Shown here: one piece after another, positions 22,190-33,251 of the stretch
How the letters are laid out: every line of letters begins with the position of its first letter
Position numbering within the stretch: position 1 is the stretch's first letter
Source: Oscheius sp. JU75
Taxonomy: Eukaryota > Nematoda > Chromadorea > Rhabditida > Rhabditidae
Direction: 5' to 3'
DNA length: 64,000 bases
NCBI GenBank assembly: GCA_037178855.1
Contig: JASJZC010000004.1
Coordinates: forward strand, 3,348,001 to 3,412,000
Position numbers and translations under genes: made by a program
The notes under the pieces: generated by a model
Seen by the model: only the letters and a program-made list of their open reading frames with translations
Database searches by the model: none
What the model was told of the DNA's origin: nothing

Positions 22190-22331
22190 CGTGGGATTTC
22201 AAATCAATTTACCTTCGCTCTTTGTGTGTGGCTACTAGCAGCATTTAAAGGAAGCAAACAAAAAACTCTGAAAAATAACAAAAACTGCTGTACGTTCATA
22301 AAAAGAAACCTCAAAGTTGAACAAACCATAT
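22190..22331. mobile_element. Half copy of MITE family 1
   Basis: Matches the right half of the palindromic element (gctactagcag, ggaagcaaacaaaaaactc, then the tip gaacaaaccata), heavily diverged. It ends 24 bp upstream of the NAA20 start codon, so it forms the proximal upstream region of that gene. Confidence 0.7.
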
Positions 22332-22355
22332 ACTTCTTCTTGCTACAGTTTACAG

Positions 22356-23020
22356 ATGGCCGTATTTCGCGAATTTGAACCTTTGGATCTACTCAAAACC
22401 TCAGCAATAAACCTTGACTCACTGGTAGGTAGTCAGCTCTTCTCACATTAATTTGATTTTCAGACTGAACAATATAATTATCGATTTTACGCCCCCTATT
22501 TTCTTCTTGCTCATCAGTGTCTCCAAATTGCCGAACACCCTAATGGTGAAATCATGGCTTACAGTAAGTTTTCTTCCATTTTACAATAGTTTGCTTTCAG
22601 TGCTCGGCAAAATTGAAAACAAGGATGATGCGGGTACGAATGGTCACATTTCTGCACTTACAGTGCACGCAAAGTTTCGTAAAGTTGGCATGGCACAACA
22701 ACTTATTAACGATTTGGAAGATGTGTGTGAAAAGTTTGTATTTGTCAGATGTGTAGTCATCAATTTTAGCAGTGAATGCAAATTCGTCGATCTCTTCGTC
22801 CGTTCCCGTAATATCAATGCCGTACGACTGTACACAATGACTGGATATCTTCTTTATCAGCGTCTTATCAATTATTACTGTGATTCGGAAAACGATGAAA
22901 TCGACTGCTACGGTTATTTGCCGACGTAATCGTGAAAAGATTTTTTTTTCAGATATGAGAAAATCTGTTTCAAGCGACTATGTTGTTCCCGCTGAAAGGA
23001 GCCCTCTTCGTGTTAATTGA
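22356..23020 (+). CDS. NAA20: NatB N-alpha-acetyltransferase catalytic subunit
   Basis: Five exons (22356-22424, 22464-22563, 22601-22733, 22770-22912, 22953-23020) give 170 aa, close to the 178 aa of human NAA20. The GNAT fold is visible: the N-terminus FREFEPLDLLKTSAINLDSL matches the NatB start. The acetyl-CoA loop region reads HAKFRKVGMAQQLI (family R.LGLA..L). KFVDLFVRSRNINAVRLYTM is the conserved VDLFVR.SN..A...Y block, and the tail DMRKSVSSD is also NatB-like. NatB acetylates Met-Asp, Met-Glu, Met-Asn and Met-Gln N-termini on ribosomes with NAA25. The ATG follows directly on an acceptor (gtttacag). Confidence 0.93.
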
Positions 23021-23024
23021 TAAT

Positions 23025-23234
23025 ATGTTTCCTCATGATAGTGTAGGCTTCTCGAGTTCTCCAAATAAAGTATTTCAAAGTTTGTTCTTTATAATTTTAC
23101 TAACATATCAGGACGAAATGAAGTATCCATTTGCTTCAAATAAAGATGGAGCCAACTTATTCGTTGACCAAGAACTTGTTCATTCTTTTGACTTGAGAAA
23201 CAGACGTGTTGATAAGGTTTATTTAAAAGAATGA
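23025..23234 (+). CDS. Short protein just downstream of NAA20
   Basis: Two exons (23025-23069, 23112-23234) with a 42-nt intron give 55 aa. It starts 4 nt after the NAA20 stop codon, so if real it would be a downstream cistron of a bicistronic message. Composition is mixed and polar, with SFDLRNRRVDKVYLKE at the end. The family is not recognised. A chance frame in the NAA20 3' UTR is a real alternative. Confidence 0.35.
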   Translation: MFPHDSVGFSSSPNKVFQSLFFIILLTYQDEMKYPFASNKDGANLFVDQELVHSFDLRNRRVDKVYLKE

Positions 23235-23346
23235 CGATATAAATGGTACATGCGCAATAAAACATACGACGTAGAATGAAACTTGACTCAAAACTTGCTG
23301 CCCTCTGCTCGAGACATGCCGCGGTAGCAATTGTAGTTTAGTTTGG

Positions 23347-24204
23347 TCAATTCTTCGTCTCTAAGATATTTTCAAATTATCATAAACAAAAATATACCTT
23401 GATCGAGGGATGAAGAAGCTCCACTGCCGTTTGCGATAACCTCCGAATAGAGGCGGGGTCTGGACAGCTTAGGAGCCTCGTCGCTTCCAGATTTGGGCTC
23501 TTGTCCTGACGGCATATCTTGGTTCGATTCACGGCTGATTTCGGCTGCGAATATGTGGCCACTCGGTGACTGGCAGGCATTAGGCTTTTGCTCAGCGGAT
23601 TTGGTCGTCAAGTCGATATCTGGTTGGTTCGGCAGACAGTCCAATTTCTGGCCAACCAGGATGACACTCTGAACAAGTTTGTAAGTAATGCGAGGCCGCT
23701 CACCTTTTGATTGGTGGAGGTAATGTTATGACCCGGATAAGAAGGAATGTCTTGCATATCAAAGTCGCTCGAATCAGGATAGGAGAGGCGAGTTGAGAGG
23801 TTTTGTTCACGATGATCGTCTACCTTCGTAGAGCAGAATGGAGGACTGAAAGCGCCTGCATCGAGAATAGAGTCGACCTTGCCTTCGCACAAAGCGGATG
23901 GCTGGCAGACGCTGAGAACCTGTCCCTTTGTAGCCTAAAATATAAGCATCAGAAAGAATAAAATTTAAAAAAAGTACATTAGGAGGTGAAGGACGTGGAG
24001 GACTTTGTGCGTAAACCCGGGAGACTTCGTACACTTCACCGCGCTCAGGATCACAAGAATTGCAGCAGAGAAGCACTGAAAAAGTATATAGATAATAAAG
24101 ATCACGGTTTTGCTGCCGAACACGGTTTTTACAATACTGATCACACAATTTTTGCCCAATTTGACGAATAAATCTAACAGAAACTTACTTTTCAGCTTAT
24201 TCAT
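23347..24204 (-). CDS. Orphan Ser/Pro-rich protein
   Basis: Five exons (24189-24204, 23978-24075, 23704-23934, 23398-23668, 23347-23360) give 209 aa. The N-terminus MNKLKMLLCCNSCDPERGEV has a Cys cluster that could be palmitoylated. The rest is low-complexity, rich in Ser, Pro, Gln and Asp, with no membrane span. The last exon is very short. A different frame there would read EELTKLNYNCYRGMSRAEG but needs an acceptor that is absent. The gene is head-to-head with the next one, with 154 bp between starts. Not recognised. Confidence 0.55.
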
Positions 24205-24358
24205 GATGATCGTAGAGGAAGAGATCTGGTTTTAGTCCGAAGTGTCGAACCGCATATTTCCCGCCAAAAACGTAGGGATCTCAAACAATAATTAAGCGCG
24301 CGAAAAAAAAAACATACCCAGCCTTGTTTCAGTTTTATATCAGCTTTTCACTTTCAGA

Positions 24359-25950
24359 ATGACAAAAAACTCATCAGTTGAAACAGAAGTTGGACTTTTG
24401 CGAAGCATCTTCACTTCCAGTAAAAATTTTACTCATGTCGGTTGCCTATTTTCTTTTGTAATCGTTTTTCAGAAACAGCAATTACCCGCGGCTTCTGAGT
24501 TTGAAAAGGATAGTAGTGTATTTATGGTTGACAGCTTACTGGTCTGTTGTTACTCTCTTTGACTGTTTCTTTTTTGAGGTGCGAAGATATAATGGCATTT
24601 TTTGGAAGCCGTACAAAGTAAAGCGGTGTATTCTTCAGAAATCTGGAAGACTTTTCGTATACAGGTATTTGTCTCAGCTGTTTTCAATCAAATTCCAATT
24701 TTCAGTAGTTCCACCCGTGGCTTGAGCCTTATGCTCCCGGAGTTGGTCATGAAACAATCTTCGAACACAAAGAACCCGAACAAAATTGTAGGTTTTTGCA
24801 GCTAGTTCCAACTAGTCCGTTGTCAGTGTGCTAGCTGCAAGTTTGTCATCTATCTCGAGAAGATGAAGCTGTGTATTAAAATTGACGGTTTGTTCCGGGT
24901 ATTTCTTTTGGTAATACTTCGGCAGGTGGTCCCGTACATTTAAACGATTTTTCGCTCACTTTTTCTTTTTGAATTTTCTCCTTGCTTTTGATAATCCCCG
25001 CTGTTCTTCATCATTTTTATTGAAATTTTTTCCGTTTTCCAAAACTTTTTCCTACTCTAGAATTTTCTTAGTCGTCCTTTAAGTTGATCGAACGAAGAAA
25101 GAAGCCGATCTATTTTTCCACCTGCCTCAAAATAAATTACTTATTTACGACATTTTTCAAGTTAATATACCTCCTGGTGCTTACTCTGTTTTGCCTCGAA
25201 ACATTATTTTGTAGAGAAGAAAACGTCAAAATGATAAAGAACAGCGGGAATGTCAAAAATTGTGAAGAATATTTAAAAATTCGCTAAAAAGGAAGTGCGC
25301 GCGAAAACGCATTTGAATGAATGGAGCCGCCACAAGTATTACCATTACATTTCTTTCTAGTATGGTTTTAAGCTGAAAAATGGAAAAAAGGACTTGTACT
25401 AGCGAATCTAGGTAGGAGTTTGGAAGACAACGACAACATCGATACGTACTTTTTGTGTAAGTAACCACTGTTTCTGAGGTAATCATTGTGTTTGCAGCTC
25501 ATTACACTCTCGACACCACCCTCTCTCCGTGTGCTGGAAACACCACACGTTCGACAAATTTGGATGCGACTAAGTATGCAACCTGTATTTCAACCCCACA
25601 AATGGTTTTTCCGAACAATCATTTTGTAGACTTTTTATATTTAGGTAAAGCGCAGGAAGGCAGTGTCTACCTCGATGTATACCGCACCAAATGACCTTCG
25701 TGTCGATAATCATCATCATGAGCACAGTCAGTATGAAACTACCATTCAAACGACGGACACAACAGCGTTTGTTACATGTCATGAGGTATGTTTTCCTATA
25801 CCCACTTCTTTCTCCTTGGTTCAGGCTTTTGAGCGTCATATTCTCACTTCTAGCTATCTCCCAGACATACCTAATCTGGCTGCAACGACAGTTCAGCTCA
25901 ATAAGCTCTGCAATCACTCGGCTTCACTCGAGTCACTGCAAATAATCTAG
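24359..25950 (+). CDS. Orphan protein gene with MITE in its intron
   Basis: Eight phase-consistent exons give 249 aa: 24359-24436, 24473-24541, 24579-24664, 24706-24787, 24827-24887, 25498-25604, 25645-25785 and 25825-25950. One intron (24888-25497) is 610 nt because it holds a complete family 3 MITE (24910-25343). The protein has a basic-aromatic central part (RRYNGIFWKPYKVKRCILQK), a CASC pair, and a His/Thr-rich C-terminal half (VDNHHHEHSQYETTIQ). The family is not recognised. The ATG lies 1 nt after an acceptor-like tttcag. Consistent phase across all seven junctions, including across the MITE, argues it is expressed. Confidence 0.6.
24910..25343. mobile_element. MITE, family 3, intronic copy
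   Basis: 434 bp with inverted ends: ggtaatacttcggcagg on the left and gccgccacaagtattacc on the right. A second copy with matching ends is at 27128-27530. It lies wholly inside an intron of the 24359-25950 gene. No transposase frame. Confidence 0.7.
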
Positions 25951-26596
25951 ATGTACCAGCATGTTTTATTTACCCGTTTATAAATGTTTGCTTGATGCTA
26001 CCGATCATCCTTCAAATTGCAAGTGCACATCTGATTTATCCCAAGACATGGTAGAGTACGACACCTCTCTCGCTATGCTGCATACTTTGTAGTGCAATAC
26101 GATAAGTAGTCAAGTTTTCAACATTCGGCCAAGTTTGCGACGCCTGTGTATAGTGTAGGCTGCGAGAGAGAATTAGTCCAGAATTACGGTAAGAATCGTG
26201 ACGGAGCCCACGATTGCTTGGCCGTCTTTCTTTATACTTTGCTTCTAAACAAAACAGCTATATATAGTCAAATGAAATTTAACAGTTTGAACTCCCGCCC
26301 AGGAATCACAAACCTGGCCGACGCGAACATTTCGGTCAGGTTCGTGATGCCTGTCCCGCCTTTATCGAATTTAAATGGATCCAATTTGGCGCGAATAACT
26401 GACTACGTCTTTTCACTGACGGTAGAACGTCGTGCTTTGTTTTTCATTTTTTTTAAGCTTTCTATCAGATTCCGGAGATTTCTTGTACGTAGACGTTGCA
26501 CATTACACTTTTCTAAATTTAGGACGTAAACATGATAAGAAAGTGAAACTGCGGAGAAATCTGGAGAGAAAGAAATATCACGAAAATTTGAAGCTG

Positions 26597-27060
26597 TTTA
26601 AAGGGACACTGACATTGCGGGTGTATGTGTACCCCGGGCACGACTTTTGTAGTTGGGTCTTGCGACGAATTTCCCTGGAAATCAGTCTTTCGCATTTTTT
26701 TTGATGCTTTACACATTTTCTCGTCTTCTAAGTGGGTTCAATAGATTCGCCGTCAAAAAATACCCCAGAAACGCCTACTTTAACGTCAAAATAAGTAGAA
26801 AACGTAGATAATAAGAAAAACGGAAGAAGAGCAGGGTTTTCTCATTTTTCTTCATTATTCTCGTTATTTTTGACGTTGAACTGGGCGTTTCTGGGGTATT
26901 TTCCGACGGCGAATCGATTGAATACATTTAGAAGACAAGAAAATGTGTAAAGCACCGAAAAATGCTAAAGAATGATTTTTAGGGAAATTCGTCGCGGGAC
27001 CCAACTACAAAAGTCGTGCCCAGGGCACACATACACTCGCAATGTCAGTGTCCTTTTAAA
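26597..27060. repeat. Long inverted repeat (foldback element)
   Basis: Two arms of about 200 bp are inverted copies: tttaaagggacactgacatt at the left tip and aatgtcagtgtccttttaaa at the right, with the block cgacttttgtagttgggtc / gacccaactacaaaagtcg inside. The centre is short and includes a second pairing (ccccagaaacgcc / ggcgtttctgggg). There is no coding frame. It would form a very stable hairpin and is probably a foldback transposon. Confidence 0.85.
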
Positions 27061-27070
27061 ATCGCCGCGA

Positions 27071-27107
27071 TGGTTTGAAAAATGTTCTATTATTTTTTTG
27101 AACAGAC
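27071..27107. mobile_element. MITE family 2 end, isolated
   Basis: Matches the right terminal repeat of the 1476-1781 element (tgttctattattttttt, then gaacagacta). No matching left end was found nearby. Confidence 0.5.
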
Positions 27108-27127
27108 TATGTATCATTCCGTTTTTT

Positions 27128-27530
27128 GGTAATAGTTCGGCAGGCTCCCCCCTTCAAGTCAAAAATTACGGTAGTTGCCCCCCTTCGTCTAAAATCGTGT
27201 TTTTCTCATAAAATTTATTAATTTTTCCAGTTTCGAACTGCGTTTATCAAATCCAGCAATGCAAAAAGAACCCTTTAGAACATGCAAAACGTCATAAATA
27301 ACAGGGAAATCAGAGAACTAAGTTTGAGACAAACCTCGAATAACTCGTTCTTTTCCGTAGTTTTTTTCACTTTTCTTTCATTCTAGGGGGTTTTTTTACA
27401 CGCTGGATTCGGTAAAAGCCGTCAAAAACTGGAAAAGTTGGTGAATTTCATCGGAAAAACCTATTCTGAGCGATATTGTAAAAGCGCGCCAAAAATTCAA
27501 ACGAAAGGGGGCGCCTGCCGAACTATTACC
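27128..27530. mobile_element. MITE, family 3, second copy
   Basis: 403 bp bounded by ggtaatagttcggcagg and cctgccgaactattacc, a perfect 17-bp terminal inverted repeat. Subterminal gccccccttcg / cgaaagggggcg also pair. It lies 114 bp upstream of the next gene's start codon. Confidence 0.8.
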
Positions 27531-27643
27531 CGTTTTTTTTCACTAGAAACTAGTCTAAAAAGCCTCAATTTATGCTCACAAAATCTAAAATTGTTCTTGT
27601 TTTTTGGCAATTCCATTTATATAAAAGAGGTTTAGCTGCAATC

Positions 27644-30600
27644 ATGACCATGAGAAAACGTAACAAGTCTAGAAGGATCGCTCGAATAAGGAAGGGAAGG
27701 GAAGGAGACGTACGATCTGTTGGTCAATCGGACCAAGAATCGCTCTCCGTCGATGGTGGAAGCTCAGCTTGCTGCTCCGATGATGTTCCTATGCTTGGGG
27801 AAGCGATACAGGAAAATGAGGATAAAGCTGATTTCCATCTCTCTTTCGACGTATGAACTTTTTATACCTTAACAATTTTGTGCCAGGGTGCAATGAAGAA
27901 TGCAAGTCACCCTGTTTGGAATAGTAACGCTCCTGAGTTCAAGCCCAAAATTCTCAGCCTTGAAAATATGCGCGATAAGCCGGCTGCCGATGTGTTGATC
28001 CATCTCAACTTGCAAGAAATGGAGAACAAGGGAAAGTCGATGCCTGGCAATCGTGCGGACGACTCCTGGAGCCACAATGAGAACGCTCTCAAGAACAACG
28101 GCAGCGAGTTCAACACAATGAGCCAACTTCTCATCGACAGGAGCAGCCGTATTCTCAAAAGTAGTCTAAATTTCTTTCTACAATTCGCTAATGCTTCAGA
28201 CAAACCTGGTATTTCGGTCAATTTACAACTTCGGGAGAAGTTGCTCGAGAACCGAGTGCAGAAGGCAGTGTCTTCTGAGCAACTAGTTATTCCTCGCTCA
28301 AAAATTGTATCGATCTCTTACACCGAGAAGCGGGATCAGAAAGAACTGACCGGTGTGTTGCTTCTTCGAACGTACCTCATTTTGAATATTTAGCTATCTG
28401 TCCTGAATACAAGGCTGATGTCATTCGCCAAAAAGAGACAAGAGTTAGCGTCGTCATTCCACGCGGTATCCAAAAGAAGAGTGCAGAGACTAGCTACCTC
28501 GACAGTCTCGAAGCTGTCGCATTCTTTATAAACCCGTTGGCCAGGAATGAGATTAGTAGGTTTCTTTTTTTTTTTCGCAATATGCAAATTTAAGAGATCG
28601 ATCTTTTGGGAATGCTGGACAAGATTTTGGCTAAGCGCCCTGATTCACCAAATTCAGGCTTTTGCGACAAGGAAAACAAGGCGGTCCAAGAGATCACTCA
28701 GGTTCGTACTCTAGTTGTCGCTATTGCTTAAAACTTTGTTGCAGGCTGTAACGAAGCTGTGGAAGATGCTAAGCACAATCAAGTACGCCAATCTGGGTTT
28801 CGCGGCCGAGAATGAGCTTCAAGCGGACTTTCCTTATACTTTGCTGGAAAATAATTACGATTGGGAAGCTGACACCTTGGCTCTAACCAACTTGGTTGAA
28901 AAGCTGATTGCTTGCCCTCTGCCGACTGATGCCCTGAAGAGTGAATTTGACAAGGCCAATAAGGATTCCCAAGAGATTCTTGACTTGATAATGAAAGACG
29001 ACCGCGTCAAACTTTCTGAAGTATCTATTTATCTTAATGAACGACATGAAAAGAATTCAGATGAACATCCAACACAAGGGCACCGCTCAGATTCGTATCT
29101 TACACGGCCTGGAAGTAACCGACAGCGAGCTTTTTGAGGTAGTTCAGCTCTCCGTTGCCACGGACTACGGCAACTTTCTTTGGATGGTGGAACACCAACC
29201 GGATCTTCTGCTTCACAGTTTGGACATAGCCGATGCAGTTGTAAGCTCAATCCATCGAAAAATGCTGTCGAAGGATCTCCGGCCTCTTGCTGCCCTTGTT
29301 TGGGTTTGTGTTTAAAAACAGGCTTATTCTGATTAAGTCTGTTTTTTTAGATTGTTCCAAAGATGTTACAAAGCCTGACTCCGAAGGAATTGTGCATCCT
29401 GAGCGAGAAATATGTGTCCAATCAAGAAGTGAAGATCGGAAACTGGCCAGAAGTGCTACTATTCGGGTACCAGATGCGATGGCTGAAGAAGAATTGTGGC
29501 CAGCTTCAGCTCAAATGTATTATTGAAGCAGCTCTGGCCGACGCCACACCTGTTGAAGAGGTACTTATTACACGTGTCTATGACGCTATCGGTTCAGATT
29601 ACCAGCTTTTTACTTTTCTGTGCATTGATTGCCGAGTTCGGAGAAGGCCGTTTCGCTCGGGTTTACGACTTTTCTACCGATGCTTTCTGTACCAGAATTG
29701 GACGAGTGTTAGCTAGCAATATCCCCATTGAAAACAAGAATAAGCTGATCAATGTAGGCGGAATTTCTGTCATACCTACTTGTTTAGTCTCTGATGGCCT
29801 TGCCCGATCCAGTAAAACAGCTACTTCTGGCCGACGGAAACGAGAAAACTTCCACCTCCCTCTATTACAGCGCCGAAGTAATCATTATGCTCCAGGTTGA
29901 GGCTTCAGCTAAAGTGAAGGCACTCGAATGTATAGTACTTTTCCATTGTTCGAACTGCTTACCAATTTAGTACTTGGCGAGCATATATCCCTTGTTCGTG
30001 TCGTCAACGTTAGTATCCTTCCAAATTTCACCGGTCAAAAAAGGATGCTCGTCGGGCCAATTTTGAGTAGTCTCGTGAAGTTGGAAATCTTCCGCGAACA
30101 AGTTGCTCGCTCTGAAAGTACGTATTTACAATTGTATTAGTCTATCCGAGAGTTTAAGACGGCACAACACTTCTGAAGGATGTCGCCAAACTTGCCTTAG
30201 AGCAGTACGTTGATCCGACCAATGGAAAGACGCCACGATATCCTTTCATGAAAGACTTGCTCAATTTTGTCGATGATATTGTCCGTCTTCACGAGGCAAA
30301 TTCCGAACTTGCTACTACCATCAAGGACCTTATTCTGGTTTGAGGGCACTGGATTGCGGTAGAGTTAGTTTTAGAGCCGAAACTTGCCTTGGTACCAGAA
30401 TGTGGCTCTGATTGCAGTTTGCTTTCCCAAGTCCAGAAAGAGGGTTTCTCCACCCAGACCATTCATCGAGGACACTCGCGAAGATATGGAAGCCATTATT
30501 CGTATTCTCCAATCGTGGCCGGAAGAGGAGGAAGTAGTAAAGAGCGCTTTTGAGTCTACTGTAATGGGTAATCTTGCTTGATTTGCGCCTCATGTTCATC

Positions 30601-31022
30601 CATTTTGCAGACATCCGTTCACATGTTGACCCGGTTCTGTTCGCATATTCACTTATGAGCGCCTGTGTGGCCGAAGATTCGCGTGTAAAGGTAATTCATT
30701 GGTATATTTCATCGACCATTTCTTTAGGACCTGGAGCAGTATATGGCAAAATTTGTGCAAAGCTCTTTGGTGTGGTCGCAGAAAAAGCCAAGGATGAGAC
30801 AGGCTGAAACTGAGGAGATTCCCATGTGGTTCAAGGAGAATATCTTGGTAGATAACGCGGATATTAAAGCATCTGTCAAGGAGGCCGGTTAGTAAATTTT
30901 GTATTCACGTTAATTTTCACCTTTCAGTTATTGCCGTTGCAAAGCGCTGGAAGCCATATTCGAAGCCCTACCCAACCAGCCCTAGGACTGCTGCCAAACC
31001 CTTGAAGAATCGTAAAAAGTAA
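27644..31022 (+). CDS. Large orphan helical protein, 906 aa
   Basis: Sixteen phase-consistent exons: 27644-27850, 27887-28160, 28200-28352, 28394-28555, 28595-28701, 28745-29020, 29061-29240, 29351-29560, 29598-29753, 29788-29929, 29971-30117, 30159-30337, 30375-30567, 30611-30690, 30728-30887 and 30928-31022. The N-terminus is strongly basic (MRKRNKSRRIARIRKGRE), suggesting nuclear or RNA-binding localisation. It is followed by an acidic/polar region and then about 600 residues of Leu-rich alternating helices (for example SLDSLEAVAFFINPLARNEI and QSLTPKELCILSEKYVSN) that look like an ARM/HEAT-type solenoid. The C-terminus is Lys/Pro-rich. I do not recognise the family; diverged HEAT-repeat nuclear proteins are the closest impression. 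Internal ATG alternatives exist at 27650. Confidence 0.7.
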
Positions 31023-31649
31023 ATTGGGAGAGATATTCTCCGTAAAAACTGCCGATTGAACATTGTAAATGTAACTTCATGAATCATTTCAGTAGTTGGT
31101 GTTCGTTATTCATCTTGCAAGAAAAGATGGCAAGTGTATATCTGGATTTTCCATGGTTTTCTGGCACTCGTTTATCTATGCCTTGTTTTTGACAGTACAT
31201 CTATCGCCATTGTTTCACGGCTGCACGAAATGCTAGATTCTTTTCGCGAATCGTTCCAGCCACGTTCCATGCCAATTGTCGTCTGTCAATAATGATAAGA
31301 AGGAGGTTATGGCATTTACTTGGTAAGTGATAACGCTGTTTCTGCGAGTGCTCATGAATTGGCGCGCGAAATTTGAGCACTAATGGGTCTTGCAACGAAT
31401 TGTTTTTAGGCAAAGCAGTAGTCTTGGCATTCCGCTGCCACTTTTATTTCTGGTTGACGCTCATATCCTGTTTTCTTGAAGTTTTGTACACGATTCTGGT
31501 TGATTTTACCAACAAAATTTCCCCGAAAATTCACTTCGTGTTTTGGAGCAGCAGACTGAGCTTCCAAAAAGAATTCTGTTTGAGATTATTGCGAAACTCG
31601 TTTTAGATTGTTCTCTCTTCGCATTTTATCATTCACTTTTTAGCAATAG
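31023..31649. other. Intergenic, no gene seen
   Basis: AT-rich spacer between two + strand genes. The tcaatag-like acceptor just before 31650 may be a trans-splice site. Confidence 0.4.
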
Positions 31650-32563
31650 ATGTCACTAGAAGATGACGATGTGCTCAACAGCACATCTAAAAGCCGAAGG
31701 ATCGTGGAAACGCTCAACGCGCTGAATGAGGCCGTGAGCAATTTTTGCAAATTGGGTGTTCTTCATCTCGACCATTTCATAGAAATTGGCCTTCCTCTCA
31801 GTAAGTTTCCTGCTTCTGCAGCATTTCTATCACATATATTTGGCCTTTTGACGATGAGCCATATTACAAAAAGCCACGAAAATAACTTATTCCATTTGCT
31901 TTCGATTGTGCAACACAACGATGATAATATGTGGTATTTCCCTTTAAGAATTCCACATTTCAGAAGATGCCAACTCAAAATATATCGAGGATCACGCAGC
32001 TGTTTGTGAAGGGATTCACGAGTTTGCTGTCACAAGCCAAAAGCTATCCAACCAATTCAACTTCTACTCGCAAGTTGCTTTTGTAGGTTCTAATTTTTTA
32101 TGCTAACTTTGGTGACAGTATAGGCGCATATTTTAAAACATGGCGTAGATGTTGACATTCCGGCACAAACACAAAATAATCCCACATCGGCTGCTGCAAC
32201 TTCTCTATCTCCAAAACACTCCCAAATCCCGCAATATACGCACAATGAGCCTATTATTGTCGACGAGATTCCTCTTCCATCAGAACGTAGGTTTTGTTCT
32301 CTTCCATTTATCTGAAATGTCCTTTTGCAGCGTTCAATGAGAAGTTAGCTTCAAATGTGAGCATGTCTGTTGTCGTTGAGACCAACCAGAAGATTACCCT
32401 GAATACGGATCACATCGACAAACCAGTATGGATGTTCCTTCCCTTTTCTAAAACCTAGGTTTAGGTTCCTTCTCTACAGGAGTCTTCTCATCCTGAGAAA
32501 TTCTCGGCTAAAAGTGTCACCGATCGTCTAAAGGCTGGCGAATACAAAAAAGTATCGTTTTAA
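31650..32563 (+). CDS. Orphan protein, 203 aa
   Basis: Five exons (31650-31800, 31964-32082, 32124-32286, 32331-32425, 32480-32563) in consistent phase. The N-terminal half is helical (RRIVETLNALNEAVSNFCKL) and the C-terminal half is polar with SVTDRLKAGEYKKVSF at the end. The ATG follows immediately on an acceptor (tagcaatag). The family is not recognised. The next gene begins 41 nt after the stop, and a candidate acceptor (ttttaaatcag) lies between, so the two may be co-transcribed. Confidence 0.55.
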
Positions 32564-32604
32564 ATCAGCTTGATCGCAAGATTCAGATTCCATACGCGAA
32601 AGAA

Positions 32605-33251
32605 ATGTCCCTCAACCAAGTGTGCACAAAAGACGATGAATGGCTGGAATTTGCTCAGTGCACAAATTGCGATAAGGTGATGGAGACGAATGGTGAGGAA
32701 TTAAAGCACGCCCAAACTTGCAATTGGAGGAAAGAAGAAACCCAAAGAGAAGTTCCAAGAGGCGAGGTTCGTTTATTCTTATTTCTGTTGTAATAGAGAC
32801 TTTCCGACCTCGTTCCTCGTGAACAAGCCATTCATACCTGTTTTTCCCGGAATGAAACTGTCGAAGAGAACATCGAACGGACTGTTTGCCGTAAGTCACT
32901 TTTGTTGCTCTAGTTCACTTGCCTGTTTCAGAGCCAGCCGCCTTCCAAAAATCTCCACCTCTGAAGACTTGCTCGTACGTGGTTTCAAACTCTTTTTCAC
33001 CTCTTTGTCTAATCATGTTGTTTCATAGAAATATATTTCTTCTAATACAATTGAATCTATTGGATTGCATTTGTTCCAGTTTATTTCGTGCGCATCGTCT
33101 AGATGAAGATGATTCCGACAACGGAGAGAGCACAGACGACGACGATGCTAGCAACGAGATATTTGAAGAAGTTGGTCTTCCAGTCTTGCTTGACGCGCAC
33201 CTCTTTGGCACACTTGTGGAATTCGGCTGCAGTCATGTCCAAAACCTCTGA
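32605..33251 (+). CDS. Orphan protein with zinc-knuckle-like motif
   Basis: Exons 32605-32766, 32797-32890 and 32932 onward. Near the start is CTNCDKVMETNGEELKHAQTC, a plausible C-x2-C...H-x4-C zinc site. The reading frame then enters a region antisense to the synaptobrevin gene and stays open to 33251, either unspliced or with an in-frame 105-nt intron (32975-33079). That tail is very acidic (DEDDSDNGESTDDDD) and is exactly complementary to the synaptobrevin membrane-anchor exon, so it may be a shadow and the true end may be earlier. Not recognised. Confidence 0.45.

Noticed and set aside
23300-23345. Alternative C-terminus EELTKLNYNCYRGMSRAEG for the - strand orphan gene
   Set aside because: No acceptor AG gives that frame; the available acceptor leads to a short ETKN ending.
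32564-32580. A 17-nt intron joining the two orphan genes at 31650 and 32605
   Set aside because: Far below the shortest introns seen here (about 35 nt); a separate gene with its own acceptor is more likely.
33080-33251. Acidic repeat DEDDSDNGESTDDDD as a regulatory domain
   Set aside because: It is the exact complement of the VAMP anchor exon, whose SNARE features are far stronger. Kept only as an uncertain tail.
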